This document shows, piece after piece, positions 9,159-19,320 of a DNA stretch of 64,000 nucleotides. The translations under genes and the position numbers were made by a program. Positions within the stretch are counted from its first letter, which is position 1. Each line of letters starts with the position of its first letter. The stretch spans positions 56,994,494-57,058,493 of the forward strand of contig CM060322.1 in assembly GCA_030674155.1 (NCBI GenBank), given 5' to 3'. A model generated the notes under the pieces. The model searched no databases. It had not been told where the DNA came from and worked only from the letters and a program-made list of their open reading frames with translations. The stretch is from Stramonita haemastoma (Eukaryota; Mollusca; Gastropoda; Neogastropoda; Muricidae).

Positions 9159-11895
9159 CGTACTTTACTATCTCAGAACCAGAGAAATTCATGTGGGTTA
9201 CTTGCCAAATTTATTATACAGTGTAAACAGGAAAAAACATGTATCACAGGCAATAATACAATAAAGTCTGTGATATATCAGTTAGACCTAAGCCTTTTCC
9301 TTGATGCTTTATATATTGAAAGAAAAAGAACATTCAAATATTTACAACATTTTAGCTAGACATTGTTATATTTCGCAAGTACTAAGTTAGCACACACATA
9401 CAAACGTATACAATACACACACCAGCTTACACACAGCCCACACATATAGACAAATAGTATGTGCACATGGATGAATATACACATAGGCACATACTCTTTT
9501 ATTCAAATACAACCCCCCCCCCCCCCCCCAAAGAAATGGCTGTAACATGTATGATAAGATCAGCATCAGTTAATTCTGAGACATCATACACTGACTGTTC
9601 TGTTTAAAACATTACTCTGTAAAAAAAACAACAACTTTTCTTGCTCAACTCTACAACCACCCCCACCCCTTCCCACCTGCCCTTTTTATTGTGTGCAATG
9701 TGAATTTGCTGTTGTTATGTGCATGTTAAATAGCAGAATGAAGGTGGGAATAAAAGTTTTTATTTTGCAAAATTTTAAATTTGGTTACTTCCCAGTTTTT
9801 TTGAGAAGGAAAGAGCCTAAAGAATTTAACAAGCATATATCTACTTTCCATTACTTTTGAGAAGGAAAGTATTTAACTAGCATACATATATGTGTACTTT
9901 TATGATTTCTTTCTCTCTGTCTCTCACATGGCTTTCAAACTTGAAACCATTCAGTTTTTATTTGCGCACTAGGCACAGTATTTGTCGCATCTTGTTACAG
10001 TGTTGTTCGGTTTATTTTTGTTTTTGACATTCAGACTTTTATACCAGCACAGGAAAGAAAAGACAGTGAGTGACAGGCTCAGTGAAGCATTGACAGAAAA
10101 CGTGTCAAACTTGTTAATTACCTGAAGACTTCAGAGTTGCTGAGAAGAAAAAAGGATGAGAATGGCATTTTCTATTTATAAAACCTGTATTGGCAGTAAA
10201 GCTAAGTTTGTCATCAATAACTGTACCTAAGTATTGATATTCATGCACACACTCTAGCTTTTCACCATCCGTATAAAGACACAGTACAGGCTCAAGGTTT
10301 TTGCAAAAATCAATCCACATTTTCTTTGAGTGTTTTTGACATTTAGGTCCAGACAGTGTCTTTTGCATGTGAAGGAAAACTTGACTTGTTTAGAATATAT
10401 ATACATACATATGAGATGTGAGTTAGATGGAACTTCAAAAGAGTAGAATCATCAGAAAATGTATCATTCAAGATACGTAATATCTTTTAATTTTGAGACG
10501 TAATTTTCTAAAGCAACATACTTGTGTTAAATGGGAAATGTCATGAATATGATTATTCCTGTTTCACTGTGACAGGAGATCTTTGGAAAGACAGTAAGTA
10601 CCACCAAATTAACTTAATCAATCAGTGTAGCTAATTCAGACTGAGTTACCTGCCTTCACAACCACTAGCAGAACTGTGTCCTTTATTTCAGAGAAGGGCG
10701 GAGGGGGGGGGGGGGGGGGGACAGGTTAGTGGTTAGAGCATTGTGCTTGTGATTTGATGCCGTGATGGCCTGGGATCCAGCCACCATTTATTTATTCTTA
10801 TTTTTCAGATAATGGAAGAAACACTTATGTGCTTTTTTACATCCAGTCTCCGTGTGTATACATTTTTGTCAGTTTTGTCATCTGTTCCTACCGGCACATC
10901 CATTCCAATGGGCCTACTTTTCCGAATAGTGGAATGGTTTTTAATGTGTGCGCAAGATGTTTATCATGCATTCGCACACAGGACCTCAGTTTATAGTCTC
11001 ATTTGAAGGACTTTTGGGGGGAAGTGGAGTCGGCACTGATCTCAACTTGAGAGGAAAAACCCTCTTGAACAAGATTCAAAACCAGGTCAGCAGATCACAA
11101 GCGCATCACTCTGACCAGTAGGCTATCCTGTCCCCGGTCCATTAGTGATCAAGCTTTTGGCCTGGGTATGTACATTATGCTATACATACATGTATAACAT
11201 GAAGTGCAGGCATTAAAGTTATGCGACCTTGTTCATATTTCCAAACATCTCTGAAGTCTGAATGTGGCTACCTTCATGGTGGGCAAAAACAGTTGCAAAC
11301 GCAAAATCTCATCTTTGGTGAACCTCGGAGTTTGAGCCATGGAATGAAACAAGAGATTTCCAGTCTTGCTTGATCATTTATGTTGCTGGTCAAGTTTTAA
11401 AAGTTGAGAATGCCTGTGCATATAATTATTTAGTATCATATAGCTTTTGGGGACGGGATAGCTCAGTGGTCAGAACACTTGCTTTCCCAAAGCTAAGGTA
11501 AAGCAGCATGAAGCGTGGTTACCAATTGGATGGGTGACGGTTTGTGTGCCTTGGCTTCAGTACAGTCCCCCAGTTCACCCAGCTGTAAATGGGCACCTGC
11601 CCCTTTTAGGGTCAGGGAAGGTAAAGCAGCGAGGGAGAGGAGATGGGCGCCGCCCTCAATATGCTGGCCCCTAGAGATACTGAGGTCTCTGATGCCTCGC
11701 TGCCCTACGAACACATAGGTTATGGGCCACCTTTACCTTTTATATAACTTTTGTCAAACTGTGATCTCAACAGGGGAGTTCTTGTCGTCCCGGTCGTGGC
11801 AAGGTTTGGATCGACAGCTGGGCCAGACACCAGTGGAGAAAGCCAAGGAGGGACGGTCCGGCATTGCCATGGGATACCAGAATGAACCGCAGTGA
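2340..11895 (+). CDS. DPH2: DPH2, diphthamide synthesis subunit 2 (six exons)
   Basis: Coding exons 2340-2492, 3780-3898, 5628-5848, 6618-7340, 8892-9071 and 11774-11895 sum to 1518 nt: 505 aa plus stop, no frameshift; animal DPH2 is about 490 aa. DPH2 pairs with DPH1 in the first step of diphthamide synthesis, moving the 3-amino-3-carboxypropyl group of S-adenosylmethionine onto a histidine of elongation factor 2 in the cytosol, using a [4Fe-4S] enzyme of unusual radical-SAM type. Visible hallmarks: LGDTSYGSCCVD with Cys92/Cys93 across the exon 2-3 junction, GPTCLSP in exon 3, [28 protein letters not shown] with Cys361, ELACN with Cys386, LLPG, and the C-terminal [15 protein letters not shown] block. 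I chose ATG 2340 over an upstream in-frame ATG at 2289 because the latter adds a hydrophobic stretch not expected in the family. Introns carry many SINEs. An AATAAA lies at 12070. Confidence 0.95.
2612..2804. mobile_element. 193-bp MITE-like element with 20-bp perfect TIRs
   Basis: Positions 2612-2631 are the exact reverse complement of 2785-2804 (TTGGTGTGAAGTTGTTCAGA). Inside, 2625-2680 forms a second hairpin (GTTCAGAG...CTCTGAAC around AAATGTATAT/ATATACATTT). No ORF. It lies in DPH2 intron 1. Confidence 0.85.
3078..3210 (+). mobile_element. Family-B SINE tail
   Basis: GACAAGATTTACAAAACTGC, ACATGAGTGCTTATTCCATT and an (AAAT)n tail, as at the end of the copy at 35806. Confidence 0.85.
3343..3573 (+). 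mobile_element. Family-B SINE, headless
   Basis: Begins AAAGTCCTTCAGATGAGACT and runs to an ATAAAAGAATAAAAG end. The tRNA-like head is missing. Confidence 0.85.
3780..3898 (+). CDS. DPH2: DPH2 exon 2
   Basis: Residues 52-90 plus two bases of Ser91: [14 protein letters not shown] then [12 protein letters not shown]. Acceptor TTTACAG at 3773-3779; donor AG|GTGTGT. Confidence 0.93.
3960..4150 (+). mobile_element. Family-E repeat, partial
   Basis: GTTGCTGTGGGATCTTTTGC, then CATCTCATCTGAAGACTAGC, matching the 3' half of the copies at 7549 and 33635. Confidence 0.65.
4252..4335 (-). mobile_element. Family-C SINE 3' fragment
   Basis: TTCTTGGCTGGAGCTCCCAG, CCACCAATGGCAAGACTTTG and TTTACCCACCAC, reverse sense. 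Confidence 0.75.
5004..5115. repeat. (AT)n and (ATAC)n microsatellite
   Basis: Pure AT to 5056, then ATAC repeats and ATATAC. Confidence 0.95.
5125..5215 (-). mobile_element. Family-B SINE tail fragment
   Basis: TTTTACATCCAGTCCCCATA and TTGTAAATTTTGTCATCC in reverse sense, next to an (AT)n/(ATAC)n microsatellite. Confidence 0.7.
5303..5590 (+). mobile_element. Family-A SINE copy (head partly deleted)
   Basis: Shares the TACAGTCCCCC-like, CACCCAGCTGTAAATGGG and GGTAAAGCAGCGAGGGAGA blocks and the GGTTATGGGACACC end with the copies at 8545 and 11449. Ends about 38 bp before DPH2 exon 3. Confidence 0.9.
5628..5848 (+). CDS. DPH2: DPH2 exon 3
   Basis: Completes Ser91, then [27 protein letters not shown] and the [11 protein letters not shown] end. 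Acceptor GTGTGCTCAG, donor G|GTAAGA. Cys92 and Cys93 lie in the conserved YGSCCVD motif, the first Fe-S cysteine region of the family. Confidence 0.93.
5880..6430. repeat. (GATGAT)n-like and (CAA)n tracts
   Basis: ATG/GAT-rich trinucleotide DNA to 6290, then (CAA)n at 6388-6427. In DPH2 intron 3; no gene seen. Confidence 0.85.
6618..7340 (+). CDS. DPH2: DPH2 exon 4 (core exon)
   Basis: The largest exon, residues 165-405. It holds a variable linker with CWHCQC, then [33 protein letters not shown] (Cys361), FDLELACN (Cys386) and the LLPG end. Acceptor TTCCAG, donor CCAG|GTAAAA. The CWHCQC cluster is absent from the human protein as I recall it and may be lineage-specific. A TTTC microsatellite begins 37 bp after the donor. 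Confidence 0.94.
7377..7548. repeat. (TTTC)n microsatellite
   Basis: Polypyrimidine TTTC repeats right after DPH2 exon 4. Confidence 0.95.
7549..7850 (+). mobile_element. Family-E interspersed repeat
   Basis: GACAGCAG-like start ATTTCTCTGCTTGAAATTGG to AAGACTAGCACCCAGACCAC, the same order as at 33635-33925. In DPH2 intron 4. Confidence 0.85.
7865..8030. mobile_element. Family-F repeat copy
   Basis: GCAAATCCAG...ACTCAGTCAAGGGTCCA...AGCTGAGAGTAGCTGAAAGT corresponds in reverse complement to the repeat at 59970-60148. Confidence 0.7.
8080..8425. mobile_element. Family-C head (plus) and tail (minus) side by side
   Basis: 8080-8215 has the head GCCTAGTGGTTAAGACTGTT and box B-like GTGGGTTTGAATCTTGG; 8325-8425 has the 3' end in reverse sense (TTGGCTAGAGCTTTGAGGTG). 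Confidence 0.75.
8545..8836 (+). mobile_element. Family-A SINE copy, full length
   Basis: Head GATAGCTCAGTGGTCAGAGC is tRNA box A-like; the end is GGTTATGGGACACCTTTACC. No strong box B. Ends about 55 bp before DPH2 exon 5. Confidence 0.92.
8892..9071 (+). CDS. DPH2: DPH2 exon 5
   Basis: Residues 406-465, [10 protein letters not shown] then [12 protein letters not shown], matching the family's PDVSLIT block. Acceptor GTGGACAG|GAG, donor CTG|GTGGGT. The acceptor has a weak pyrimidine tract. A family-A SINE ends about 55 bp upstream. Confidence 0.85.
10692..11134 (-). mobile_element. Family-B SINE with an opposed head fragment
   Basis: 10785-11134 is a minus-sense copy ending at TAGGCTATCCTGTCCCC. 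Just left of it, after a G run at 10692-10711, a plus-sense head (TTAGTGGTTAGAGCATTGTG) abuts, giving two copies tail to tail. Confidence 0.8.
11245..11345 (+). mobile_element. Family-C SINE 3' fragment
   Basis: CTGAATGTGGCTACCTTCAT and AAATCTCATCTTTGGTGAAC in forward sense; inside DPH2 intron 5. Confidence 0.78.
11449..11741 (+). mobile_element. Family-A SINE copy, full length
   Basis: Same head and end as the copy at 8545; ends CACCTTTACCTTTT, 32 bp before DPH2 exon 6. Confidence 0.92.
11774..11895 (+). CDS. DPH2: DPH2 exon 6 with stop
   Basis: [20 protein letters not shown] ending in YQNEPQ and TGA (11893-11895). It matches the conserved [24 protein letters not shown] C-terminus. The last 30 bp of coding sequence belong to a tandem duplication continuing into the 3' UTR. 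Confidence 0.94.
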
Positions 11896-11947
11896 TTGTG
11901 ACTGAGCATCGCCATGGGATACCAGAATGAACCGCAGTGATTGTGAC
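11861..11947 (+). repeat. 45-bp tandem duplication spanning the DPH2 stop
   Basis: Positions 11861-11902 recur at 11906-11947 with one mismatch (GCATT versus GCATC), a period of 45 bp or 15 codons. Each copy includes the codons for AMGYQNEPQ and the stop. Confidence 0.95.
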
Positions 11948-12069
11948 CAACACCTTGAATGTGTGCCACTGGAACTGTTGACACTTGCTTGAAAGAGGGG
12001 AGAAGCAGAAATCAACTTTGTGCTTTTAAGAAAGGAGGCCAAGGGTCACCTTGTGTTTGGTCTCACTTG

Positions 12070-12075
12070 AATAAA
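12070..12075 (+). terminator. DPH2 polyadenylation signal
   Basis: AATAAA 175 bp after the DPH2 stop, followed by a GT-rich stretch. Canonical motif and position. Confidence 0.65.
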
Positions 12076-12228
12076 ACTGGGTATTTGTTTAACTTAACTT
12101 GGGTGATTGTACTGTTCCTTGTATGATGGAAGTGTGTGTGTCAAAGTTTTATTTCCAGATGATATGTTGAATAAGCTATGCATTTGCTTTTTTTTTCATC
12201 CTGAAAAAAAAAGTGTTTGACTGTGTGT

Positions 12229-12239
12229 GTGAGAGAAAG

Positions 12240-12282
<43 letters not shown>

Positions 12283-12286
12283 AAAG

Positions 12287-12353
<67 letters not shown>
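12229..12353. repeat. (GAAA)n(GA)n microsatellite
   Basis: GAAA units to 12290, then about 30 GA units. Confidence 0.95.
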
Positions 12354-12354
<1 letters not shown>

Positions 12355-12404
12355 TAAAGGTTTGTGAGAGTGAAGGTTTTAAAAAAATAAAATATAAGGT
12401 TGTG

Positions 12405-12765
12405 GGACAGTGTAGACGTTTACCTAAAGAAAACTGTGAGGTTCAGGGTTTGATTCCCAGCCTTGCCCTTCCCGGTTTGACAGGAAAATCAAACTGAATG
12501 TCAAGTCTTTCAGAGGAGACTCTAAACCAGTCAGACCTGTGTGCTTACAGACTTGTGCACATCAAAAGAACCCACCACAGTTGAATATCAGAAAGAGCAG
12601 GGTGGTACCTCCTGACTGTCCAGACAGAACTGGCAGGTGCAATGTCCACCTGTTTCCCCAAAGGTGGAATGCAGATTTACCTTTACTAATGGTGGGCAAA
12701 AGCCGATGCAGATGCAAATAGCTCACTATTGATGAACCTCAATTGTAGCTGAGGAAGTCAAGTCA
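12405..12765 (+). mobile_element. Composite SINE (family-I head with family-C end)
   Basis: Box B-like GGGTTTGATTCCCAGCC at 12450, AGAGGAGACTCTAAACCAGT, then the C-type end GGAATGCAGATTTACC...GGTGGGCAAAAGCC...TAGCTGAGGAAG. Confidence 0.7.
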
Positions 12766-12908
12766 AAAACATTTTAATTATCCATCCCCTTCAAGTGTTT
12801 TTGACTTGACAAGGAACAGAAAAAACAAATATAGCCTTTATTTCCTGCAGTCTGTGCTTATCTTTAGTGTGCAATATTATGGTGTGTTCTGAAATGAGTT
12901 GGGCATGT

Positions 12909-13504
<596 letters not shown>

Positions 13505-14057
13505 TTTCATGTACACACACACTCACACAAACACTACTAGAATACAAACACCCCAGACAACAGAATAGGGATCTGAAACTAATTTATTAAACAAAAACTG
13601 ATTAAAAATCAACAATGGGAGTCTAACAACCAACAGACCAATCCTCACCAACCGAAATATCACATGAAACGAGATGAATAAATATAATATAATGCCAAAT
13701 GTTTACACGATGAGTACATACATACATGGCAGACACCAACCAACCCACAGGATGCATGTATACATAACATACATACATACACAACAAAATGTCCCACTTT
13801 CTCCAAGTAAGTACACAAGAGTAATCCAACTGATCCATTTATAACCCATTTTGATTAGCATATTTATTTTAAAAAAAAAAAAAAAAGAAATATGTACAAA
13901 TATGTGACAATTGCTGAATATACCTGTCGTTTATTCCCACTTGACAAATCTTTTTCAGTTTTGGAGGGGAAAAAATCCAAACCAAACCTATGAATATTCT
14001 TTTTTTTTCCTCCCCTCTTCCTAGAAACAAAAGTATCCAAACTACAAACATTTGTTG

Positions 14058-14145
14058 TTTTTGGTTCACCAATGGAAAGATTTTGCGTATACCACCATTT
14101 TTACCCACCATTAAGGTGGCTGCATACCGTCTTCTGAGAAAACAT
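14058..14145 (-). mobile_element. Family-C SINE 3' fragment
   Basis: GGTTCACCAATGGAAAGATT to CCCACCATTAAGGTGGCTGC, reverse sense. Confidence 0.75.
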
Positions 14146-16885
14146 TATTTTGAGAAGCTACAGGCTGTCAAATGAGGTGTTAAGTACAATAAACAAAACA
14201 AACCGCCTTCAACAAGAATATCCTTGCATAATTCTCATCTACATCTTCCACAACAGCAAGAGATCATTCATAGTTTTGCTTCTTCTGTAAAACTCCAGAT
14301 TCACTAGCTAGGTAAGAAGTAGCAGAGGCTGAGAAAAGAAAAAATCTGATGCAAAAAAAAAAAAAAAAAAGATAAAAAAATGGAAGGGGGGTATGGAGCT
14401 TAGTTCAATCACAAGAACTCTGTCCAAAGTTGTTAGAAAAAAAAAAGAAAAAAAGCCTGATATGGATTTTTTTTTCTATGGAAAACTTGGTAGCTTTTCT
14501 AAACTAAGGAAAATATTGAGTAGAAAACATCTTACCATAGGGAGGGGGAGGGGCAGGGGGTGTTGTTAATAATCAAGGAAGCAAAATAAAACTTGTGATA
14601 AACAGGGAAGTCACTGACAGTTTATATATAGCCAGTCTCACCTCCTAAGACCTGATAATGTTTTCTACCCATGTCCTCAACCTACTTGCCATAGTATATC
14701 TATATTTGGAAAAAAAAAAAAAGATTATTCAACAAAAACCGATTCAGCACATCAGGGGAGGAAAAGAGGGATAGATAAAAGACGCCATCAAAATCAGACA
14801 AAAAATACAGCTCCGCGCAAATCGATTTTTTTTTTTTCTACGACTGGCCACTTGACAATGAAAAAAGAACAAAATCTGTTGAACTAAACTTGTTCTAAGC
14901 CAGTCCAAAATATACATATACACAAAAAGGTGGGAGAGATGAGAAAACCCCCCACAAAACAACCAAACCAGAACAAAGGGTGGGAGAGGGCTTTTGACAT
15001 TCTAAAGGCTTTGTGCAAAGTGGAAACTTTGATGGAGAAACACAAGAAAATAATTACGCCCCAGCATTGCTTGGGTGAAGTGAGCCATTTTTATGGCTCC
15101 ATACACAGAACTAATAGGTAATAGGTAAAACCAGTTTTCTGACCAGTGTCCGATTCATTCCTGTAGGTATTTAAAAAAAATAAATAAAAGAAAAATCTCC
15201 AGGAAAATCATTAAACCTGCTAACACCTGAAGCATTTTCATTAAACAGGATACTTTATCACAGCTTATGAGAAGTCTGTACCGATATAGAATACACATAA
15301 TGGTTCTGCTTACTTCTAATGCTTTAAACAAAAACTGGGGTGACATATCTTTAAAAAAAAAAAAAAAAAAAAAAACCCTAAAGAAAGAGAACTTGATCCC
15401 TGCGTACAAAGACGGAATAAGGAAAACAAGTGGGAATCAATGTGTACGTTCTTACCTACAGAATATACACACATAACAGCCACCAGCCTTTCCTCACCCG
15501 GACAAAAGAGAAGTTTCAGAATAAAACAGCCACTCGCCAGCAGACAACGGCCACACAAGGCAGACAGGCAGGCAGCACAAGGAGAGAGAAGAAAGAGCAA
15601 CACTGTTCATGTCTTGTCAAGGGATTTCTAACCAAATGCTGCCTCTATAAACAACAGTCAGCAAGTTTAATTCTCCTCTGATGATGATTGTAACATTATT
15701 GTAACACCTCACGAGTGACACGTTGTAGTTTCTTCCCAATTCACAACAGTTCATAATTTGTCGAGTAATTTACACAATGATTTCCATTTATTCATGGGGG
15801 GGAAAAAACCCATGACATGATTAAAAGAAAAGTCCTATTTAAAAAAAAAAAAGGCCCTAGAATTATCATTAAAATGAAATGCACTACTGATAAAGCGTGT
15901 TAAAAAAACACCTCAATCATCACTGACCAGCGACAATTTACTCTAAAAAAAAAATCAATTAAAAAAAACCCCTCCTCTTCCTCCTCCTCCACAGTCTATT
16001 AAATACAAAGAGCTCAGAAAGGCCAGAACCAGTTGGCCAAGCTGGCCAGCATCAATGTCACACACACACTGACCCCGCATCCAATATCACAACAGGCATC
16101 TGGCCCCTAAAGTGACCTTTGCCCATACAAGTCAACGACAACAGATGTGTCCACAACAGTATCCACACTACAGGGATGACAAGGAGCACTCGTATTTCCC
16201 TCCTCAAAATGCAACAGCTCTCTGAGGCAAAATAAAATTCTGTGTGAAAAATAAAATACACCCCTCAGGCCAACATACAGACAGACATGTATAGATAATC
16301 ACGGGAAGGAAGAAGAAAAGGAATGGCACATGCGAAGAGCAGCCAGTATTTCATACACAAAGACCTGTGGTGACAGCAAGTAAACGATGCAGAACCACTG
16401 AATACCAAAAGAGATCTCAACAAGTTCAGTTTCCAACTCTTACCCTAGCTAGGTCACAGATGAAATCCACAGGACAGGTAAACCTGTCTGTGAAGCTGTT
16501 GCTGATCTGAATTAGGACAGTTCAAGTTTGACTCGACACTCCATTTGACATGCGTTTTGGACAGCAAGTCCCACCTCGACTGTCATCCAAACTTGATGAA
16601 GATCGTCAAACCGTGCTACCAGTGCATGCGGTAACAATTGATGCATCAGTGGAATTTGCATAATGACAAAAAAGTAGGTAGGAGTTCCATTATATTGGAC
16701 ATTTAGAGAGAAGAAACGCATCTCAAGAGGTGTGGATCCATTTCACTGCAGACAAAAAATCCCAGGGTACAATTCTCAAAACTTGCATCTTTTCAGTTTC
16801 AATAAATTCATCTTTCTGATCAAGGATCTATGTCCTAAAGATCTGACAACCAGTGGCAGGTATCTTCAACCATAATGTGCCAATG

Positions 16886-16970
16886 AGACTAAAGACATCG
16901 AAAATTCACTCATATATAAAAAGAAAAACAACAGAAACTAAAGACATCGAAAATTCACTCATATATATTA
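16886..16970. repeat. Short tandem duplication
   Basis: ACTAAAGACATCGAAAATTC...CATATAT occurs at about 16889 and 16937, period 48 bp. Confidence 0.9.
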
Positions 16971-18084
16971 AAAAAAACAAAAACAAACCGAAAAAATCAT
17001 TCATATAATTCATAACAAACCCCCCAAGAATCTGAAGGATGGACGATAGGGGAAAACAGATGGACGAAACACTTTGGCAGACAAGTTTAACAGCGGAGGA
17101 ACCGGACAAGGATGGACTGAAGAGAAACGACAGACAGCCCTGAGTTTTTCCACTGGGTAAGTGAGCAAGAGAACCGTGTCCTTTGAGGACTGAGCATCTA
17201 GCTCACCGAGATAAATACAGTGACATTACAGTACAGTCATTTCACAAGTCTTACATCTTTTAAACAGAAGCAATGTGCACATTTCACAAACCTACCTTTT
17301 AAACATCTTCAATTCCCCCCCCCCCCCCCTCCAAACACAAACAAAAACAGTCAGCATGATTATGGTGTAATGTCTTCACCCCAAGAACCAATCCTTTCAT
17401 GAATGTCAACAATACACTATCAGCGCAAAATGAACATATGAATTAAACCCCCAAAACAAATTGGCGATGCACAGAAAAATAGGCAATGACATTTCTCTGC
17501 AAAGCAGAAAGGAGTAAATACGAGTAAATACATGTGATGGGAGAAAATGGGCTGCATTAGTAAGAAACGTTACGAAAAAAAATCTCCATTCAAAAGTACT
17601 CTACATATTTATGTAAAAATTGGTAGTGGGGTGGGGATGGGGGTGTACCATAATAACCAAAGAAAAAATCCTGTTAGTGAACACACAACTCACCAGCAGG
17701 AAAACAAGACCAATGCATCAACCACTTGCTCAACACTGCTCAGCAGATGTATACCACAGTCAACTTCTTACCACAGGTCTCCCTCACACTATACAAGAGT
17801 CTGCTTATGATGTATATGTATATCGAATAAATAACATTCAAACCACATTCAATGAGAGTGGTAACCAGAGTAGATGTAAAAGGTTTTCCTTAGGTTTCTT
17901 TCAGTAATGCCAACACTTCAGATGGACTCTCATGAAACAGAAACTCTGCCGACCAGAACTGTGATGATGCTTCAGATCCTGGCAGTCCTGACATTCAGTA
18001 GCAGACACTTGTTGGTTGTGGGCTCATCACACTGTGCATGAGCAGCCTCCCTTAAACAGTTGGAGTTTGTCTTTTGTATTATTT

Positions 18085-18295
18085 GAAAATTTTGACAACT
18101 GCACTGAACAGTCTTTCCTGAATGTGCAAAGTTTCTTTCTCTCTCTCTCTTTATACTGAACTAGCAACATCTATACTTTTGACTGAAACAAAGCTGAATC
18201 CAAATTTCCACAACTGCAACAGTCTTTTCTGAATTTGCAAAGTTCTCTCTCTTTTTTTACTGAACAAATAACACTTGAACGTGTTTGCTTAAAAA
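18085..18295. repeat. Tandem duplication of ~110 bp
   Basis: CAACTGCA(CTGAA)CAGTCTTTCCTGAAT and GCAAAGTT(T)CT(CT)n then ACTGAAC occur twice, diverged. Confidence 0.7.
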
Positions 18296-19143
18296 AATCT
18301 GAATAAATTTTTTAAAAAACAAAAACCTGAAATTCCTTAATACTTACTTTTCATAAACAACCCCAACATCTGATTGCGCTACAAATGCAAAACAAAACAA
18401 TGCAATATCAACTGTTTTCATGTAACAAACTATATGAAGTTTTTCTCACTTTGTATGCCCACATGATATTTAAAAAAAGAAAAGAAAAGAGTACTGTAAG
18501 TAGCACACACATATCCCAATGAACACACACACACACACATGCACAGAGCAAGGTTCATGTTTTAAATTAATAACAAAAAAGAGATGAACACAATAAAGAT
18601 CAAGCCATGAAGGATAAAGACTGGACACAAGAGCAACTCTTTGGACAAGTCTGACAACAATAACAGATTCACAGGTTTTTCAGATAACAACGATAATGAC
18701 CGACTGTAACACACCCATCAATACACCACAAGCAAATGCACCAGATGAAAAACCAATGTACAACTGCTCTGTCAATGAGCACAACAACTTCTGAATATGG
18801 GTTGTAAATACAGAGAATGTTGGGTCACCCATCCCTCATTTCTTACAGTTTATACAACCCAACAAGGGGCTGGAATCAGAATCGGCTAGAGTGAACTTGG
18901 CAAGTATTCTGTATTTCATTCTGAGATCATCTACCTTATAGCACCTTGTGACTTCAACTTTCTATAAATTTCCACAGTTTTGAAAACTTGTGACACTTTC
19001 CTAGGAAGAAAAGGAGGGGGTATTCTCGTGACTATGCCTTCAGGGACATGTCAACAGGATGATCAATACAAGATCCCCGGCGGCCCTGTCTTGCAGTGGG
19101 CTACACCACCTTGAAGATCCTGGCTTTCAAGCACCACAGGCAA

Positions 19144-19146
<3 letters not shown>

Positions 19147-19226
<80 letters not shown>

Positions 19227-19232
19227 TGTGTG

Positions 19233-19294
<62 letters not shown>

Positions 19295-19320
19295 CTAGTG
19301 TGTGTGTGTGTGTGCGCGTG
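19147..19320. repeat. (GT)n microsatellite
   Basis: Long GT tract with few interruptions. Confidence 0.95.

Noticed and set aside
10114..10368. 84-codon minus-strand frame with [20 protein letters not shown], resembling a reverse transcriptase C-terminal motif
   Set aside because: [14 protein letters not shown] is reminiscent of LINE reverse transcriptase tails, but the fragment is too short and isolated to call; possibly an old LINE remnant.
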